Part shown: positions 16,517 through 25,671 of the stretch, piece after piece | Layout of the letters: each line of letters begins with the position of its first letter | Position numbering within the stretch: position 1 is the first letter of the stretch | Assembly (NCBI RefSeq): GCF_014699115.1 | Contig: NZ_JACXAD010000026.1 | Location: forward strand, 19,173-83,172 | Reading direction: 5' to 3' | DNA from: Hymenobacter montanus | Lineage (GTDB): Bacteria > Bacteroidota > Bacteroidia > Cytophagales > Hymenobacteraceae | Length of the DNA: 64,000 nt | Program-made: the position numbers and the translations under genes | The notes under the pieces: generated by a model | What the model was told of the DNA's origin: nothing | Database searches by the model: none | Seen by the model: the letters and a program-made list of their open reading frames with translations, nothing else

Positions 16517-17710
16517 CTAGGCGGCTAATACTTCTTTCACGCGAGTGGCCGCATCCTTCAGCAGCACGGCGGAGGAGACTTTCAGGCCGCTTTCGTCGAT
16601 GATGCGGGCGCCTTCCTCAGCGTTGGTGCCTTGCAGGCGTACGATAATGGGCACGCGAATATCACCGATGGCTTTGTAGGCTTCCACCACGCCGGTCGCC
16701 ACGCGGTCGCACCGCACGATGCCGCCGAAGATGTTAATCAGGATGGCTTTCACGTTCGGGTCCTTCAGAATAATGCGGAAGCCAGCCTCTACGGTCTGGG
16801 CGTTGGCGCCACCTCCGACGTCGAGGAAGTTGGCCGGCTCGCCGCCCGAGAGCTTGATGATGTCCATGGTAGCCATGGCCAGGCCGGCCCCGTTCACCAT
16901 GCAGCCCACGTTGCCGTCGAGCTTCACGTAGTTCAGGTTGCTGTTGCTGGCTTCCACCTCCAGCGGGTCTTCCTCGTTCAGGTCGCGCAGGGCCATAAAG
17001 TCCTTGTGGCGGTAAAGCGCGTTTTCGTCCAGCGTCACCTTGGCGTCTACGGCCAGGATCTTGTTGTCCGATGTTTTCAGCACGGGGTTAATTTCGAACA
17101 TACTGGAATCGGTTTCGTCGTAGGCCTTGTACAGGGCCGTGACGAACTTCACCATTTCCTTTTGCGCCTCGCCCTCCAGGCCCAGGTTAAACGCGATTTT
17201 ACGCGCCTGGAAGCCTTGCAGCCCCACGGCGGGGTCGATGTGTTCGCGGTGGATTTTCTCGGGATGCGACTCGGCCACTTCCTCGATGTCCATGCCGCCT
17301 TCGGTGGTGTAGATGATGACGTTTTTACCCAGGCCGCGATCCAGCAGCACGCTCATGTAGTACTCCTTGGGCTCGGCCGGGCCGGGGTAGTACACGTCCT
17401 GGGCTACTAGTACCTTGTGCACTTTGCGGCCTTCAGGGCCGGTTTGCTTGGTGATGAGCTGCATGCCGATAATGTTGCCAGCCAGCTCCTTTACTTGTTC
17501 CAGGTTTTTGGCCACCTTCACTCCGCCCCCTTTGCCCCGGCCGCCGGCGTGGATTTGCGCCTTGATGACGTACCAGTTGGTGCCCGTTTCGGCGTTGAGT
17601 TTCTCGGCGGCCGCCACGGCCTCCTCGGGCGTGTCGGCGACGATGCCTTCTTGCACGCGTACGCCGTACTTTTTCAGGATTTCCTTACCCTGATATTCGT
17701 GAATGTTCAT
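16517..17710 (-). CDS. sucC: Succinate--CoA ligase (ADP-forming), beta subunit
   Basis: The TCA-cycle enzyme links succinyl-CoA cleavage to ATP formation; the beta subunit holds the ATP-grasp domain and the succinate site. The 397-residue protein begins MNIHEYQGKEILKKYGV. It has QIHAGGRGKGGGVKVA (nucleotide loop), MFEINPVL (metal-binding), GNVGCMVNGAGLAMATMD, DVGGGANAQTV, and NIFGGIVRCDRVATGVV near the end, all typical. The start is ATG at 17708-17710; a longer frame reaches 17908 but adds unrelated residues. The alpha subunit (sucD) is not adjacent, which is normal for this phylum. Confidence 0.97.
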   Translation of the reverse strand: MNIHEYQGKEILKKYGVRVQEGIVADTPEEAVAAAEKLNAETGTNWYVIKAQIHAGGRGKGGGVKVAKNLEQVKELAGNIIGMQLITKQTGPEGRKVHKVLVAQDVYYPGPAEPKEYYMSVLLDRGLGKNVIIYTTEGGMDIEEVAESHPEKIHREHIDPAVGLQGFQARKIAFNLGLEGEAQKEMVKFVTALYKAYDETDSSMFEINPVLKTSDNKILAVDAKVTLDENALYRHKDFMALRDLNEEDPLEVEASNSNLNYVKLDGNVGCMVNGAGLAMATMDIIKLSGGEPANFLDVGGGANAQTVEAGFRIILKDPNVKAILINIFGGIVRCDRVATGVVEAYKAIGDIRVPIIVRLQGTNAEEGARIIDESGLKVSSAVLLKDAATRVKEVLAA

Positions 17711-17983
17711 AAAAATGGTAAAGGGGTGGTGATGCGACTTGGTGGCCCGCTGCCGGCCGTTGTTGCCGCGAAAGTACGGCGGCGCACCGGGATTGCCCCA
17801 GGGGCGTGCAATGTGGCCGATAAAGGGGCGCACCGCGCTGCATGGTCCTACGGCCCATACCAGTGGGCCCGCCCGGCCGCGACAGGCTGGTGCTGGAACG
17901 CGAGCCAATCAAAGGCAACATCTTAGGGGCTGGAACAACTTGAAAGCCCGGGGCGCCACGCGCGGCTCCGCCGGGATTGTGCG

Positions 17984-17991
17984 TAGCTTTG
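17984..17991 (+). promoter_or_regulatory. -7 element TAGCTTTG upstream of the LolD-like gene
   Basis: TAGCTTTG matches TAnnTTTG and lies 38 bases before the TTG start at 18030. No clear -33 TTG is seen at the right distance. It supports a start downstream of 17991 rather than at 17739. Confidence 0.45.
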
Positions 17992-18029
17992 CCGGGACTG
18001 CACACCCTCCACGTTTCTGGCCGCCTCCG

Positions 18030-18689
18030 TTGCTGCAAGCTATCAACATTCATAAGAGCTACCATGCTCTGAACGTGCTCAAAGGCATCGATCTAACGAT
18101 TGAAAAGTCTGAAATCGTAAGCATTGTCGGTTCCTCGGGAGCGGGCAAAAGCACCTTGCTGCACATTCTCGGCACGCTCGACAGCCCTGATTCGGGCGAG
18201 GTGCTGTTTGATGGAGAGTCGGTTACCAGTCTGGGTCGCAACGACCTGGCGCGGTTTCGCAACCGGCACATTGGCTTCATCTTTCAGTTTCACAATCTGC
18301 TACCTGAGTTTACGGCCCTCGAAAACGTGTGCCTGCCCGCCTACCTGGCCGGGCGCTCCGAAAAGGAAGTCCGCGTTCGGGCCCGCGAGTTGCTGGGCAT
18401 GCTGAATATGGAGTCCCGGGCCGACCATAAGCCCAGCGAGATGAGCGGCGGTGAGCAGCAACGAGTATCGGTGGCCCGCGCCCTGATCAACTCGCCCGAA
18501 ATCATCTTCGCCGACGAGCCCAGCGGCAACCTCGACACCAAAAATGCCCAGGAACTTCACCAGGTCTTCTTTCTGTTACGCAAAGAGCTGGGCCAGACCT
18601 TCGTCATCGTGACGCACAACGACCAGCTGGCCGAAATGGCCGACCGCAAGATTATCATGCGGGACGGGCGCATCCTGGTGGGTGAGTAG
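18030..18689 (+). CDS. lolD: ABC transporter ATP-binding protein, LolD/MacB type
   Basis: A 219-residue ATPase of the LolD/MacB class, which in Gram-negative cells drives lipoprotein release or related envelope export. Motifs seen are Walker A GSSGAGKST (about residue 38), the Q-loop FIFQFHNLLPEFT, the signature MSGGEQQRVSVARAL, Walker B EIIFADEPSGNLD, and the H-loop VTHND. I chose the TTG at 18030 (MLQAINIHKSYHA) because family members begin two or three residues before this pattern and the -7 box lies just upstream. The longer frame from 17739 would overlap the sucC promoter region. The matching permease is not in the window. Confidence 0.88.
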   Translation: MLQAINIHKSYHALNVLKGIDLTIEKSEIVSIVGSSGAGKSTLLHILGTLDSPDSGEVLFDGESVTSLGRNDLARFRNRHIGFIFQFHNLLPEFTALENVCLPAYLAGRSEKEVRVRARELLGMLNMESRADHKPSEMSGGEQQRVSVARALINSPEIIFADEPSGNLDTKNAQELHQVFFLLRKELGQTFVIVTHNDQLAEMADRKIIMRDGRILVGE

Positions 18690-19091
18690 CATCAAAGTGC
18701 TACTCAAATTTATAAGACCATTAGTAAAAGAGGGTGCTGCTAGTGTTGTCAACCTTTGGTTGGCCGCACCCAGCAAGCGCATGGCTTAGTAGCTCAATCG
18801 TAATGGGCGAGCCAGGGGTGTTGCTTAGCATAAGGTACTTCTAGCCTTCTGGATAAGAGCAGTCAGGGCGTGTCGACAAACTACTGAACCTACTTTACTC
18901 TGGGTGCGGCATCAACCGTCAGTCCGGCTCTTCGGTAATGGACTAATCAGAGCCTCGGTGACCGGTTTTCCTATCCATTCGCCGTCTTCCCAACCTCATT
19001 AGTTTTAATAAAATCTGATTTCGCACATAATTAACTGATAATCAATATCAAAATTTACTAAAATTTCTGGCTTTTTTGGCACCTTTACCTT
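18690..19091. other. Intergenic stretch, nothing recognised
   Basis: About 400 bases with no protein-like ORF. The last 100 bases become AT-rich before the promoter-like TATCTTTG at 19092. Confidence 0.4.
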
Positions 19092-19099
19092 TATCTTTG
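19092..19099 (+). promoter_or_regulatory. -7 element TATCTTTG for the 19146 gene
   Basis: TATCTTTG fits TAnnTTTG and is 46 bases before the ATG at 19146. The upstream DNA is AT-rich, but a TTG at the ideal distance is absent. Confidence 0.45.
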
Positions 19100-19145
19100 G
19101 GTTATTAATCCGAACATCAGTTGGACACATTAAAAAAGCACAGCC

Positions 19146-19928
19146 ATGACCGAGGCCACCAAAACCACCAAGGAAACTACCAAGAAAGTTAAAGTCGAGA
19201 GCTACGACATCAGCCGCTCCGATGAGACGCTGGATTTGGCGAAGGACCTCGCTAAGTTCATCAAGGAAAACCAGCTTACCACGAATGTGCAAGGCAAGGA
19301 GTTCGTGAACGTGGAAGGCTGGCAGTACGCTGGCTCACGCCTGGGCATCGTGCCCATTATCGAACACGTCATCAACGTGAGCAGCGACCAGGAAATAAAA
19401 TACCAGGCTAAGGTGACACTATTCGATATTCGCCACCAGCTTACCGTAGGGGCCGGCTTTGCCGTGTGCTCAAGCAAGGAGAGCGGCAAGAAATTCTACC
19501 AGGAGTTCGCCATCATGAGCATGGCCCAGACCCGCGCCATTAGCAAAGCCTACCGTAACTGCCTGGCTTGGATCATCCGCGCCGCTGGCTACGAGCCCAC
19601 CCCCGCCGAGGAGATGGACTACAACACCAACCTGCCAGTTGCCGCTCCCGCTCCGATGGCGGTTGCGGAGCCTGTACCTGCCATGCAGGTGCTGCCCGCC
19701 GAGGTACCCGCAGTAGCCGCCGAGCAGGTGGCGCCGGTGCAGTACGCTACGGCTTCGCAGAAAGAAGAAATCATCCGCTTGCTCAACCACCCGGTAATTA
19801 CCCGTCCGGAGAAAACCAAGATGCTGCTCAACATCAACCGGCTGGACGAAGAGCGCGCCATCCAGGCCATCGCCAAGCTCCGCAAGGCCATTGATGACCG
19901 CGAGAACGGCGAGAAGGTAGCAGCGTAA
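19146..19928 (+). CDS. Conserved hypothetical protein resembling phage recombination/ssDNA-binding proteins
   Basis: I do not have a firm name for this 260-residue cytoplasmic protein. The N-terminus is Lys- and Thr-rich. The core has LAKFIKENQLTTNVQGKEF, NVEGWQYAGSRLGIVPII, YQAKVTLFDIRHQLTVGAGFAVCS, and FAIMSMAQTRAISKAYRNCL followed by WIIRAAGYEPTPAEEM. An EGW...G start and a MAQTRAxxxAxRN helix are typical of proteins found in phages and beside recombination genes, possibly ERF/Rad52-like. That is inference from pattern memory. A Pro/Ala/Val linker leads to a C-terminal helical domain that may bind partners. It has its own promoter and a strong terminator, and RecQ lies downstream. Confidence 0.65.
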   Translation: MTEATKTTKETTKKVKVESYDISRSDETLDLAKDLAKFIKENQLTTNVQGKEFVNVEGWQYAGSRLGIVPIIEHVINVSSDQEIKYQAKVTLFDIRHQLTVGAGFAVCSSKESGKKFYQEFAIMSMAQTRAISKAYRNCLAWIIRAAGYEPTPAEEMDYNTNLPVAAPAPMAVAEPVPAMQVLPAEVPAVAAEQVAPVQYATASQKEEIIRLLNHPVITRPEKTKMLLNINRLDEERAIQAIAKLRKAIDDRENGEKVAA

Positions 19929-19991
19929 ACCCGCGCCCTGAAAATGCTTCCTGCGCATTTGCAACGAAGCGCGGAAACCCGTCACGTATCA

Positions 19992-20038
19992 AGAATGAAA
20001 AAGCCGGCCGTATATAATACGGCCGGCTTTTTCATTCT
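19992..20038. terminator. Strong bidirectional terminator
   Basis: A 22-bp perfect stem (AGAATGAAAAAGCCGGCCGT, extended by AT) with a 3-base loop. The A and T runs are inside the stem, so it can end transcription in either direction. Confidence 0.85.
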
Positions 20039-20330
20039 ACCAGTAAGCCATAGAGAAAGTAACGCCGGCACGTGTCTGCGACATGCGGCCGCTTGGCTAA
20101 GGCGTCTGTGCCGCCTGACTTCGGACAAGGCCCGCTCTCTGTAACGAAACCCCAGCCGGCCACGAGGTACAGACGCCCAGTTTCGTTCTTAGCCTACCTA
20201 AACGCTTTTCCGATAGCCTCTAATAGTTCCGGGTAAGTGGATCGGTAACAGATGTGATATCTCACCTTTATTGGAAACGCGCGGGCAGTATTTTCAGGGG
20301 ACAGGTTCTCTGGCGCAGTATCTTCGCCCT
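20039..20330. other. Upstream region of recQ, no gene seen
   Basis: There is no credible ORF. TATCTTCG at 20319-20326 resembles the -7 box with one change and sits four bases before the ATG of recQ. Confidence 0.35.
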
Positions 20331-22280
20331 ATGCCCTCTCCTGCCCCCCAAACTTCGCCCCTGGCCCTGCTGCGCGACCACTGGGGCCATAAAGCATTCC
20401 GGCCCGGCCAGGAGGAAATCATCAATTCCGTACTGGCCGGGCACGACACGCTGGCGCTGCTACCTACTGGCGGCGGCAAGAGCATCTGCTTCCAGGTGCC
20501 GGCTCTGGCACGGCCGGGCCTCTGTATCGTGGTGTCGCCCCTTATTGCCCTGATGAAGGACCAGGTCGACAATCTGCGTCGGCGGGGATTAAAGGCGGAA
20601 GCCATTTACGCTGGCATGAGCCACCAGGAAATTGACCACGCGCTGGACAATTGCGTGTACGGCCGGGCGGTGAAATTCCTATACGTGTCGCCCGAGCGGC
20701 TGCTCACGGAGTTGTTTCAGGTGCGGGTGGCGAAGATGAGCGTGGGCCTGCTGGCTGTGGACGAGGCCCACTGCCTCTCGCAGTGGGGCTACGATTTCCG
20801 GCCCCCGTACCTGCGCATTGCGGAACTGCGGGCACTCTTGCCCGCGGACGTGCCGGTTGTGGCTCTCACGGCCACGGCCACGGCCCAGGTGCAGGCGGAT
20901 ATCGTGGCCAAGCTGGAGTTCCGGGCCGGCCACAACGTTTTTCGACAGAGCTTTGCCCGGCCCCGGCTGTCGTACTCGGTGCTGCCCACCGAGGACAAGC
21001 TGCGCCGACTGCTGGCAGTGGTGCGCGGCGTAGGGCCCACGCAAACCGGCATTGTGTACGCCCGCACCCGGCGGCAAACGGAAGAAACGGCCGCGTTCCT
21101 GCAGCAGCATCAGTTCGCCGCCGCCGCCTACCACGCCGGGCTCCCGGCCGACAAGCGCACTCAGGTACAGCAGGACTGGATTGCCGACCGGACCCGGCTC
21201 ATCGTGGCCACCAACGCCTTTGGCATGGGCATCGACAAGCCTGATGTGCGCCTGGTGGCCCACCTCGACGCTCCCGATACGCTGGAGGCCTACTACCAGG
21301 AGGCGGGCCGCGCCGGGCGCGACGGCCACTACGCCTTTGCCGTGCTGCTGGCCGGCCCCAACGATGCCGATGACCTACGCCACCGCACCAACCAATCGTT
21401 CCCCCCACTCGACACGGTGCGGCGCGTGTACCAGGCCCTGGCCAACTACTCGCGCACGGCGGTGGGCGGCGGTGAGCTGGCCGCGTTTGACTTCGACCTC
21501 CCACAGTTTGCCGAAACCTACCGCATCCGGGCGGTGGATGCGCATAATACCTTGAGAATTTTGCAGCGCGAGGGATTTGTGCAATTAAACGAGGCAGTCA
21601 ACAGCCCGGCCCGGGTGCACCTGATCCTGAACCATCAGGACTTGTACGCCTTTCAGGTGGCCAATGCCCAACACGACTTGCTAATAAAAGCACTGCTGCG
21701 ACTGCACGGCGGCGAGCTGTTTACCGATTTCCAACCCATCTCGGAGAACGCAGTGGCTACCCACCTGCGCCGGAGCGTGACGGAAGTACGCCAGCAGCTA
21801 CGCTACCTGCACACGGCCGGCATTTTGCACTACCATCCCCGGCAAGAGTCGCCGCAGGCCATGTTTACCACGCCACGCTTCGAGGCGTCGAAGCTGCCCA
21901 TCGACCAGGTACGCATGACGGCGGCCCGCGACCTGGCCCGCCACAAGACCAACGCCGTGGCCCAGTACCTGGCGGGGGGCCGCTGCCGCCAACAGCTGCT
22001 ACTCACGTATTTCGACGAAGCTGATCCGGCCCCTTGCGGGGTGTGCGACCACTGCCTGGCCGAGAAGAAGGCTGCCCAGGCGGCAACCGAAGCAGCTACA
22101 CTGCACGAGCCGGTGCTGCAGCGGCTTCGTCAAACCGCCCAAACCCCGCGCGAACTGCTGGCGTCCTTCGCGCCCCAGCAGGCGGCGGCGGTCACGGCCA
22201 CCCTGCGCGAGTTGGTAGACCGCGGCGAGCTGGCGTACGCGGCCGACGGCAAGCTGCAGGTACCGCCGCCGAGAAGCTAG
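20331..22280 (+). CDS. recQ: RecQ-family ATP-dependent DNA helicase
   Basis: RecQ unwinds DNA 3' to 5' during recombination and fork repair. The 649-residue protein has the helicase motifs in order: HKAFRPGQEEII (motif 0), LLPTGGGKSICFQ (Walker A near residue 46), VVSPLIALMKDQV, VDEAHCLSQWGYDFR (DEAH near residue 144), ALTATAT, ATNAFGMGIDKPDVR, and YYQEAGRAGRDG. The zinc site is GRCRQQLLLTYFDE with PCGVCDHC, followed by a winged-helix region. An HRDC domain is not evident, as in many Bacteroidota paralogues. ATG 20331 (MPSPAPQTS) is chosen over 20271 because a -7-like box lies between them. Confidence 0.92.
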   Translation: MPSPAPQTSPLALLRDHWGHKAFRPGQEEIINSVLAGHDTLALLPTGGGKSICFQVPALARPGLCIVVSPLIALMKDQVDNLRRRGLKAEAIYAGMSHQEIDHALDNCVYGRAVKFLYVSPERLLTELFQVRVAKMSVGLLAVDEAHCLSQWGYDFRPPYLRIAELRALLPADVPVVALTATATAQVQADIVAKLEFRAGHNVFRQSFARPRLSYSVLPTEDKLRRLLAVVRGVGPTQTGIVYARTRRQTEETAAFLQQHQFAAAAYHAGLPADKRTQVQQDWIADRTRLIVATNAFGMGIDKPDVRLVAHLDAPDTLEAYYQEAGRAGRDGHYAFAVLLAGPNDADDLRHRTNQSFPPLDTVRRVYQALANYSRTAVGGGELAAFDFDLPQFAETYRIRAVDAHNTLRILQREGFVQLNEAVNSPARVHLILNHQDLYAFQVANAQHDLLIKALLRLHGGELFTDFQPISENAVATHLRRSVTEVRQQLRYLHTAGILHYHPRQESPQAMFTTPRFEASKLPIDQVRMTAARDLARHKTNAVAQYLAGGRCRQQLLLTYFDEADPAPCGVCDHCLAEKKAAQAATEAATLHEPVLQRLRQTAQTPRELLASFAPQQAAAVTATLRELVDRGELAYAADGKLQVPPPRS

Positions 22281-22469
22281 ATTTCTGGCGCAGCTTAACG
22301 AAGAGCTATTCCTCCGGACCAATGTCTTTTTTTCGCTGGTTGGCCACGGCCAGCCTTCGTGGCCGTGATGCGATTCCCGAATAAGAAATTGCTTCCTGCG
22401 ATAAACCAGCCAATATTCCGCCTACGACGCAGCCACGTTTGACGGAACCAAAGAAGGCCAGGCTCTGCC

Positions 22470-22775
22470 CTAAATACCCGCGGCCAGGTAGGCCTGGTAG
22501 CCGCCAACAAGGTTGCGCACGTTGGTAAAACCCTGCTGGGTGAGGTAGGCTTTAGCCGAGGCCGAGCGGCCACCGCCTTTGCAGTGCACAATAATTTCCT
22601 GATCCTTCAGTTCAGCGAGGTCGTCGAGCTTATCGGGAAGAGTGTTGAGTGGGATGTTTTGGGCGTCGGCGATCCGGCCCTCCTCGTGCTCCCAGGTTTC
22701 ACGCACGTCGATGATGGTGAGATTTTCGTGGGCCTGCTGGCGCTGGTGGAGCTCGGTAGGAGTGATATCAGACAT
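22470..22775 (-). CDS. Rhodanese-like domain protein
   Basis: A single-domain rhodanese of 101 residues that probably carries a persulfide for sulfur transfer. It has LTIIDVRETWEHEEGRI (CH2A motif) and the active-site loop IIVHCKGGGRSASAKAYL, where Cys takes the sulfur. The end LVGGYQAYLAAGI is typical (GGxxAW-like). ATG at 22773-22775 (MSDITPTELHQ) is preferred; the frame runs to 22937 but the extra part is not conserved in style. It converges with recQ and is divergent from the endonuclease gene. Confidence 0.9.
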   Translation of the reverse strand: MSDITPTELHQRQQAHENLTIIDVRETWEHEEGRIADAQNIPLNTLPDKLDDLAELKDQEIIVHCKGGGRSASAKAYLTQQGFTNVRNLVGGYQAYLAAGI

Positions 22776-22879
22776 GACGGTAAGAGTGAAGGGGGGAGAA
22801 AAAATGGGTGAGCGAAAGTACGACGCAAGTCTTCTTGTTATGGTAATGCACGAAGGATCAATGGCACCCGGCCAGGTTT

Positions 22880-22887
22880 TACCTTTG
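22880..22887 (+). promoter_or_regulatory. -7 element TACCTTTG of the secreted endonuclease gene
   Basis: TACCTTTG matches TAnnTTTG and lies 75 bases before the ATG at 22963. No clear -33 TTG is present. Confidence 0.45.
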
Positions 22888-22962
22888 TGATTCAGTGCCC
22901 TCCGATTTTTACTGCTCTTCCTGTTTTTCCACCCCACTCTTTGCTTCCTTATTTATTTCTTC

Positions 22963-25305
22963 ATGAAAAACCTCTTCCCTTCCTTGCTGGTAGTGCTGGG
23001 CCTGCTGCCGGCGGCCCTTCGGGCGCAAACGGTGCCGCCAATGCCGCCCGCGCCGCCGGCTAACCTGCAAGGAGTAGCCCTGCGCGACTGGTACCGCGCC
23101 AACTGGTATGATGGCAAACGCGTGGTGCTCAGCTACAATGCGGCGCGTGGCCGAATGTATAACTACGTCGACAACGTTAATAACCAGGTGACATGCGTGT
23201 ATTCGGGATATACGGAAAACGTGCCCTACAATGCCACCAGCACCAACCCTGACGTGGTGACCGACATCAACTGCGAGCACTCCATCCCGCAGTCGTGGTT
23301 TGATGAAGTCGTGCGGATGCGCTCCGACATCCATCACCTCTTTCCCACCCGCATTCAGTGGAACTCAGACCGCGGCTCCGACCCGTTTGCCGACGTTCCC
23401 GATGCCAGCACGCTGGGCTGGCTGCGGGGCACCACCCGTCTGACGACCATCCCAACCAGCAACATCGACGAATACAGCGAGGATACCAACAGCCAGTTTG
23501 AGCCCCGCGAAGACCACAAGGGCAACCTCGCCCGCGCGGCGTTTTACTTCTACACCATGCACGCCAACGAAGGTTTCGACCCCGGCAAGGGCGTTATTAC
23601 GGCCTTGGCCGACTTGGCGACCCTATACCGCTGGCACCTGGCCGACCCGGTGGACGCCCGCGAAATTGAACGCAACAACCGGGTAGCCGCCAGCCAGGGC
23701 AATTTCAATCCCTACATTGCCTACCCGGCCACGGTAGCCACGGCCTGGAACCTGGCCCCCGCCGGCCCCACTTTTAGCTTCGCGGCCCCCAGCGGCACCC
23801 GCGCCGAGGGCAACACCGGCCCGAGTACCTATACCTTCACGGTGAACCTGAGCCCCGCCGCCACGGCCCCCGTCACGGTGCAAGTGAGCGTGGATGCAGC
23901 CAACTCGACGGCCACCAGCGGCACCGATTTCGTCTTTGCCTCGCCCACTACGGTTACGTTCCCGGCGGGCGCTACCAGCCAGACAGTAACCCTGACCGTA
24001 AATGGCGATACCCAGCCCGAAGGCGATGAAACGGTAGTCCTGACCCTGGCCAACCCCAGCACCGGCAACAGCGTGGGCAGCCCCAGCGTCCACACCCTTA
24101 CCCTCACCAACGACGACGGGCCCGCGCCGACCCTGGCTTTTGCCGCCGCGACGGGCAGCGCCTCGGAGGGCAATACCGGCACCAGCACCTACACCACCAA
24201 CGTTACCCTGACCAACCCCGGTACCCTTACCTTTCCTATCACGGTGCCCGTGACCGTGGATGCCACCGGCACCACCGCCACCCCAGCTACTGATTATACC
24301 TTGAGCACCCCCACGCTCACTTTCGCCAGTGCTGCGGCTCTTACCCAGCCGGTGGCTGTGACCGTGGTGGGTGACCTTACTTACGAGCCCAACGAAACGG
24401 TGCGCCTGCTGTTGGGCACCCCTTCCGATGCCAGTATCACTCGGGGCGTGCCCAATGCTCACGTGCTCACCATCATGAACGACGATACCCCGCCAGTCGG
24501 GGCCCCCTGCACCAAGCTGTATTTCTCGCAGTACATTGAGTCGAATACAGGCAACACCAAAGTCCTGGAAATATATAATCCCACCGCCTCCCCCATGCCG
24601 CTGACCGGCAAGCGCGTGGTGCTGTACCAGCCTGGCAACTCTTCTCCTGGCTTCAGCCAGCCCCTTACCGGCACCATCGCACCCGGCGATGTCTACGTCA
24701 TCGGCAACACGGGTCTGACCAGCTCTGTGGTAGCGCCCGAAGTGGATTTGCTATCCAATGTCTGCTATTTCAGCGGGGCGCACTCTTTAGCCTTGTTTGA
24801 TGGAACTGATACGCTGGACGTCATCGGCCTGATTGGCCGAACTCCCAGTGGTGGCGGCTGGAGCGTTACGAGTGGTTCGACCATGAACAACAGCCTCGTG
24901 CGCCAGCCCACTACTAGCCAGGGAGGTCGTTGGAATGGTCCTTACGGCAGTGCCACTTGGTCGGCCCTGGGAGCCGATAACTTTGCCGGCGTGGGCAGCT
25001 ACAGCAGCTCGGTCTGCCCTCTTCTCACGGCTAACCGGGCCGCCACGGGGCTGCGCAACGCCCTCGAAATGTATCCTAACCCCACCAGTGGCACCGTACA
25101 GTTGCGCCTGCCCGGCTTGCCCACAGCCCGCACCGCTGCCGTGGCCGTGCTCGACCTGCTGGGCCGCCCCGTACGCCAGCGCACTACGCAGCTCAGCGCC
25201 ACCGCAGCCACGCAGCTCGACCTGAGCGGCCTACCCGCCGGCATCTACGCCGTACGCGTGAGCTGCGCCGATGTCGAATACAGCGGCCGGGTGGTAATCC
25301 AGTAG
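22963..25305 (+). CDS. Secreted endonuclease I fused to Calx-beta, lamin-tail and T9SS domains
   Basis: This 780-residue protein is probably an extracellular nuclease. The signal peptide (MKNLFPSLLVVLGLLPAALR) is followed by an endonuclease I (EndA/NucM) domain, about residues 30-260. Its motifs are INCEHSIPQSWF, MRSDIHHLFPT, the RGSDPFADV region, and REDHKGNLARAAFYFYTMHA. Then come two Calx-beta repeats, each with GTR/ASEGNTG...TYT, TPATDYTLS or TSGTDFVFA, and PEGDETV or YEPNETV. Next is a lamin-tail-like domain (LYFSQYIESNTGNTKVLEIY) and a T9SS sorting domain (LEMYPNPTSGTVQLRL, LDLLGRPVRQ, LPAGIYAVRV, SGRVVIQ). It likely degrades DNA outside the cell for nutrients or biofilm control. A terminator follows. 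Confidence 0.9.
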   Translation: MKNLFPSLLVVLGLLPAALRAQTVPPMPPAPPANLQGVALRDWYRANWYDGKRVVLSYNAARGRMYNYVDNVNNQVTCVYSGYTENVPYNATSTNPDVVTDINCEHSIPQSWFDEVVRMRSDIHHLFPTRIQWNSDRGSDPFADVPDASTLGWLRGTTRLTTIPTSNIDEYSEDTNSQFEPREDHKGNLARAAFYFYTMHANEGFDPGKGVITALADLATLYRWHLADPVDAREIERNNRVAASQGNFNPYIAYPATVATAWNLAPAGPTFSFAAPSGTRAEGNTGPSTYTFTVNLSPAATAPVTVQVSVDAANSTATSGTDFVFASPTTVTFPAGATSQTVTLTVNGDTQPEGDETVVLTLANPSTGNSVGSPSVHTLTLTNDDGPAPTLAFAAATGSASEGNTGTSTYTTNVTLTNPGTLTFPITVPVTVDATGTTATPATDYTLSTPTLTFASAAALTQPVAVTVVGDLTYEPNETVRLLLGTPSDASITRGVPNAHVLTIMNDDTPPVGAPCTKLYFSQYIESNTGNTKVLEIYNPTASPMPLTGKRVVLYQPGNSSPGFSQPLTGTIAPGDVYVIGNTGLTSSVVAPEVDLLSNVCYFSGAHSLALFDGTDTLDVIGLIGRTPSGGGWSVTSGSTMNNSLVRQPTTSQGGRWNGPYGSATWSALGADNFAGVGSYSSSVCPLLTANRAATGLRNALEMYPNPTSGTVQLRLPGLPTARTAAVAVLDLLGRPVRQRTTQLSATAATQLDLSGLPAGIYAVRVSCADVEYSGRVVIQ

Positions 25306-25391
25306 CCACTGATAGTGAGATGAAAGGTTGTGGCAACCGCGACTCACTGTAAGGAATTTGTTCTGGTTTGAGTGACTACTTAATAATGTAA

Positions 25392-25423
25392 AAAGCCCCG
25401 GTTCTAAGCTGAGCCGGGGCTTT
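25392..25423. terminator. Bidirectional terminator after the endonuclease gene
   Basis: AAAGCCCCGG pairs with CCGGGGCTTT around a 12-base partly paired loop. Its core resembles that of the terminator at 26690. Confidence 0.8.
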
Positions 25424-25671
25424 CTGTGGCTAAGCGCAGACGAGCTTAGCCTACCAAAAAAGCAACGATGGGCTCCCTCCGTCTGGGTTCAGACCCACTA
25501 TGTTGGTGATGGCACCATGTTAAGGATAGCCCGGTTTTCAGAAACTGAAGGGCCGGGGAAGTCAGGTTGCCCGGCGTAGAGATGAACGGCAACTGCCGGA
25601 TTGCGTACACCCTACGTACACTAGCTAAAATACGGGCTCGGCCCGTTTGGTTTTTCTCTTTCTTCTTCCTC

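Noticed and set aside
18690..19145. Search for a riboswitch or small RNA in this long gap
   Set aside because: No conserved riboswitch core or strong structured stretch was recognised by eye.
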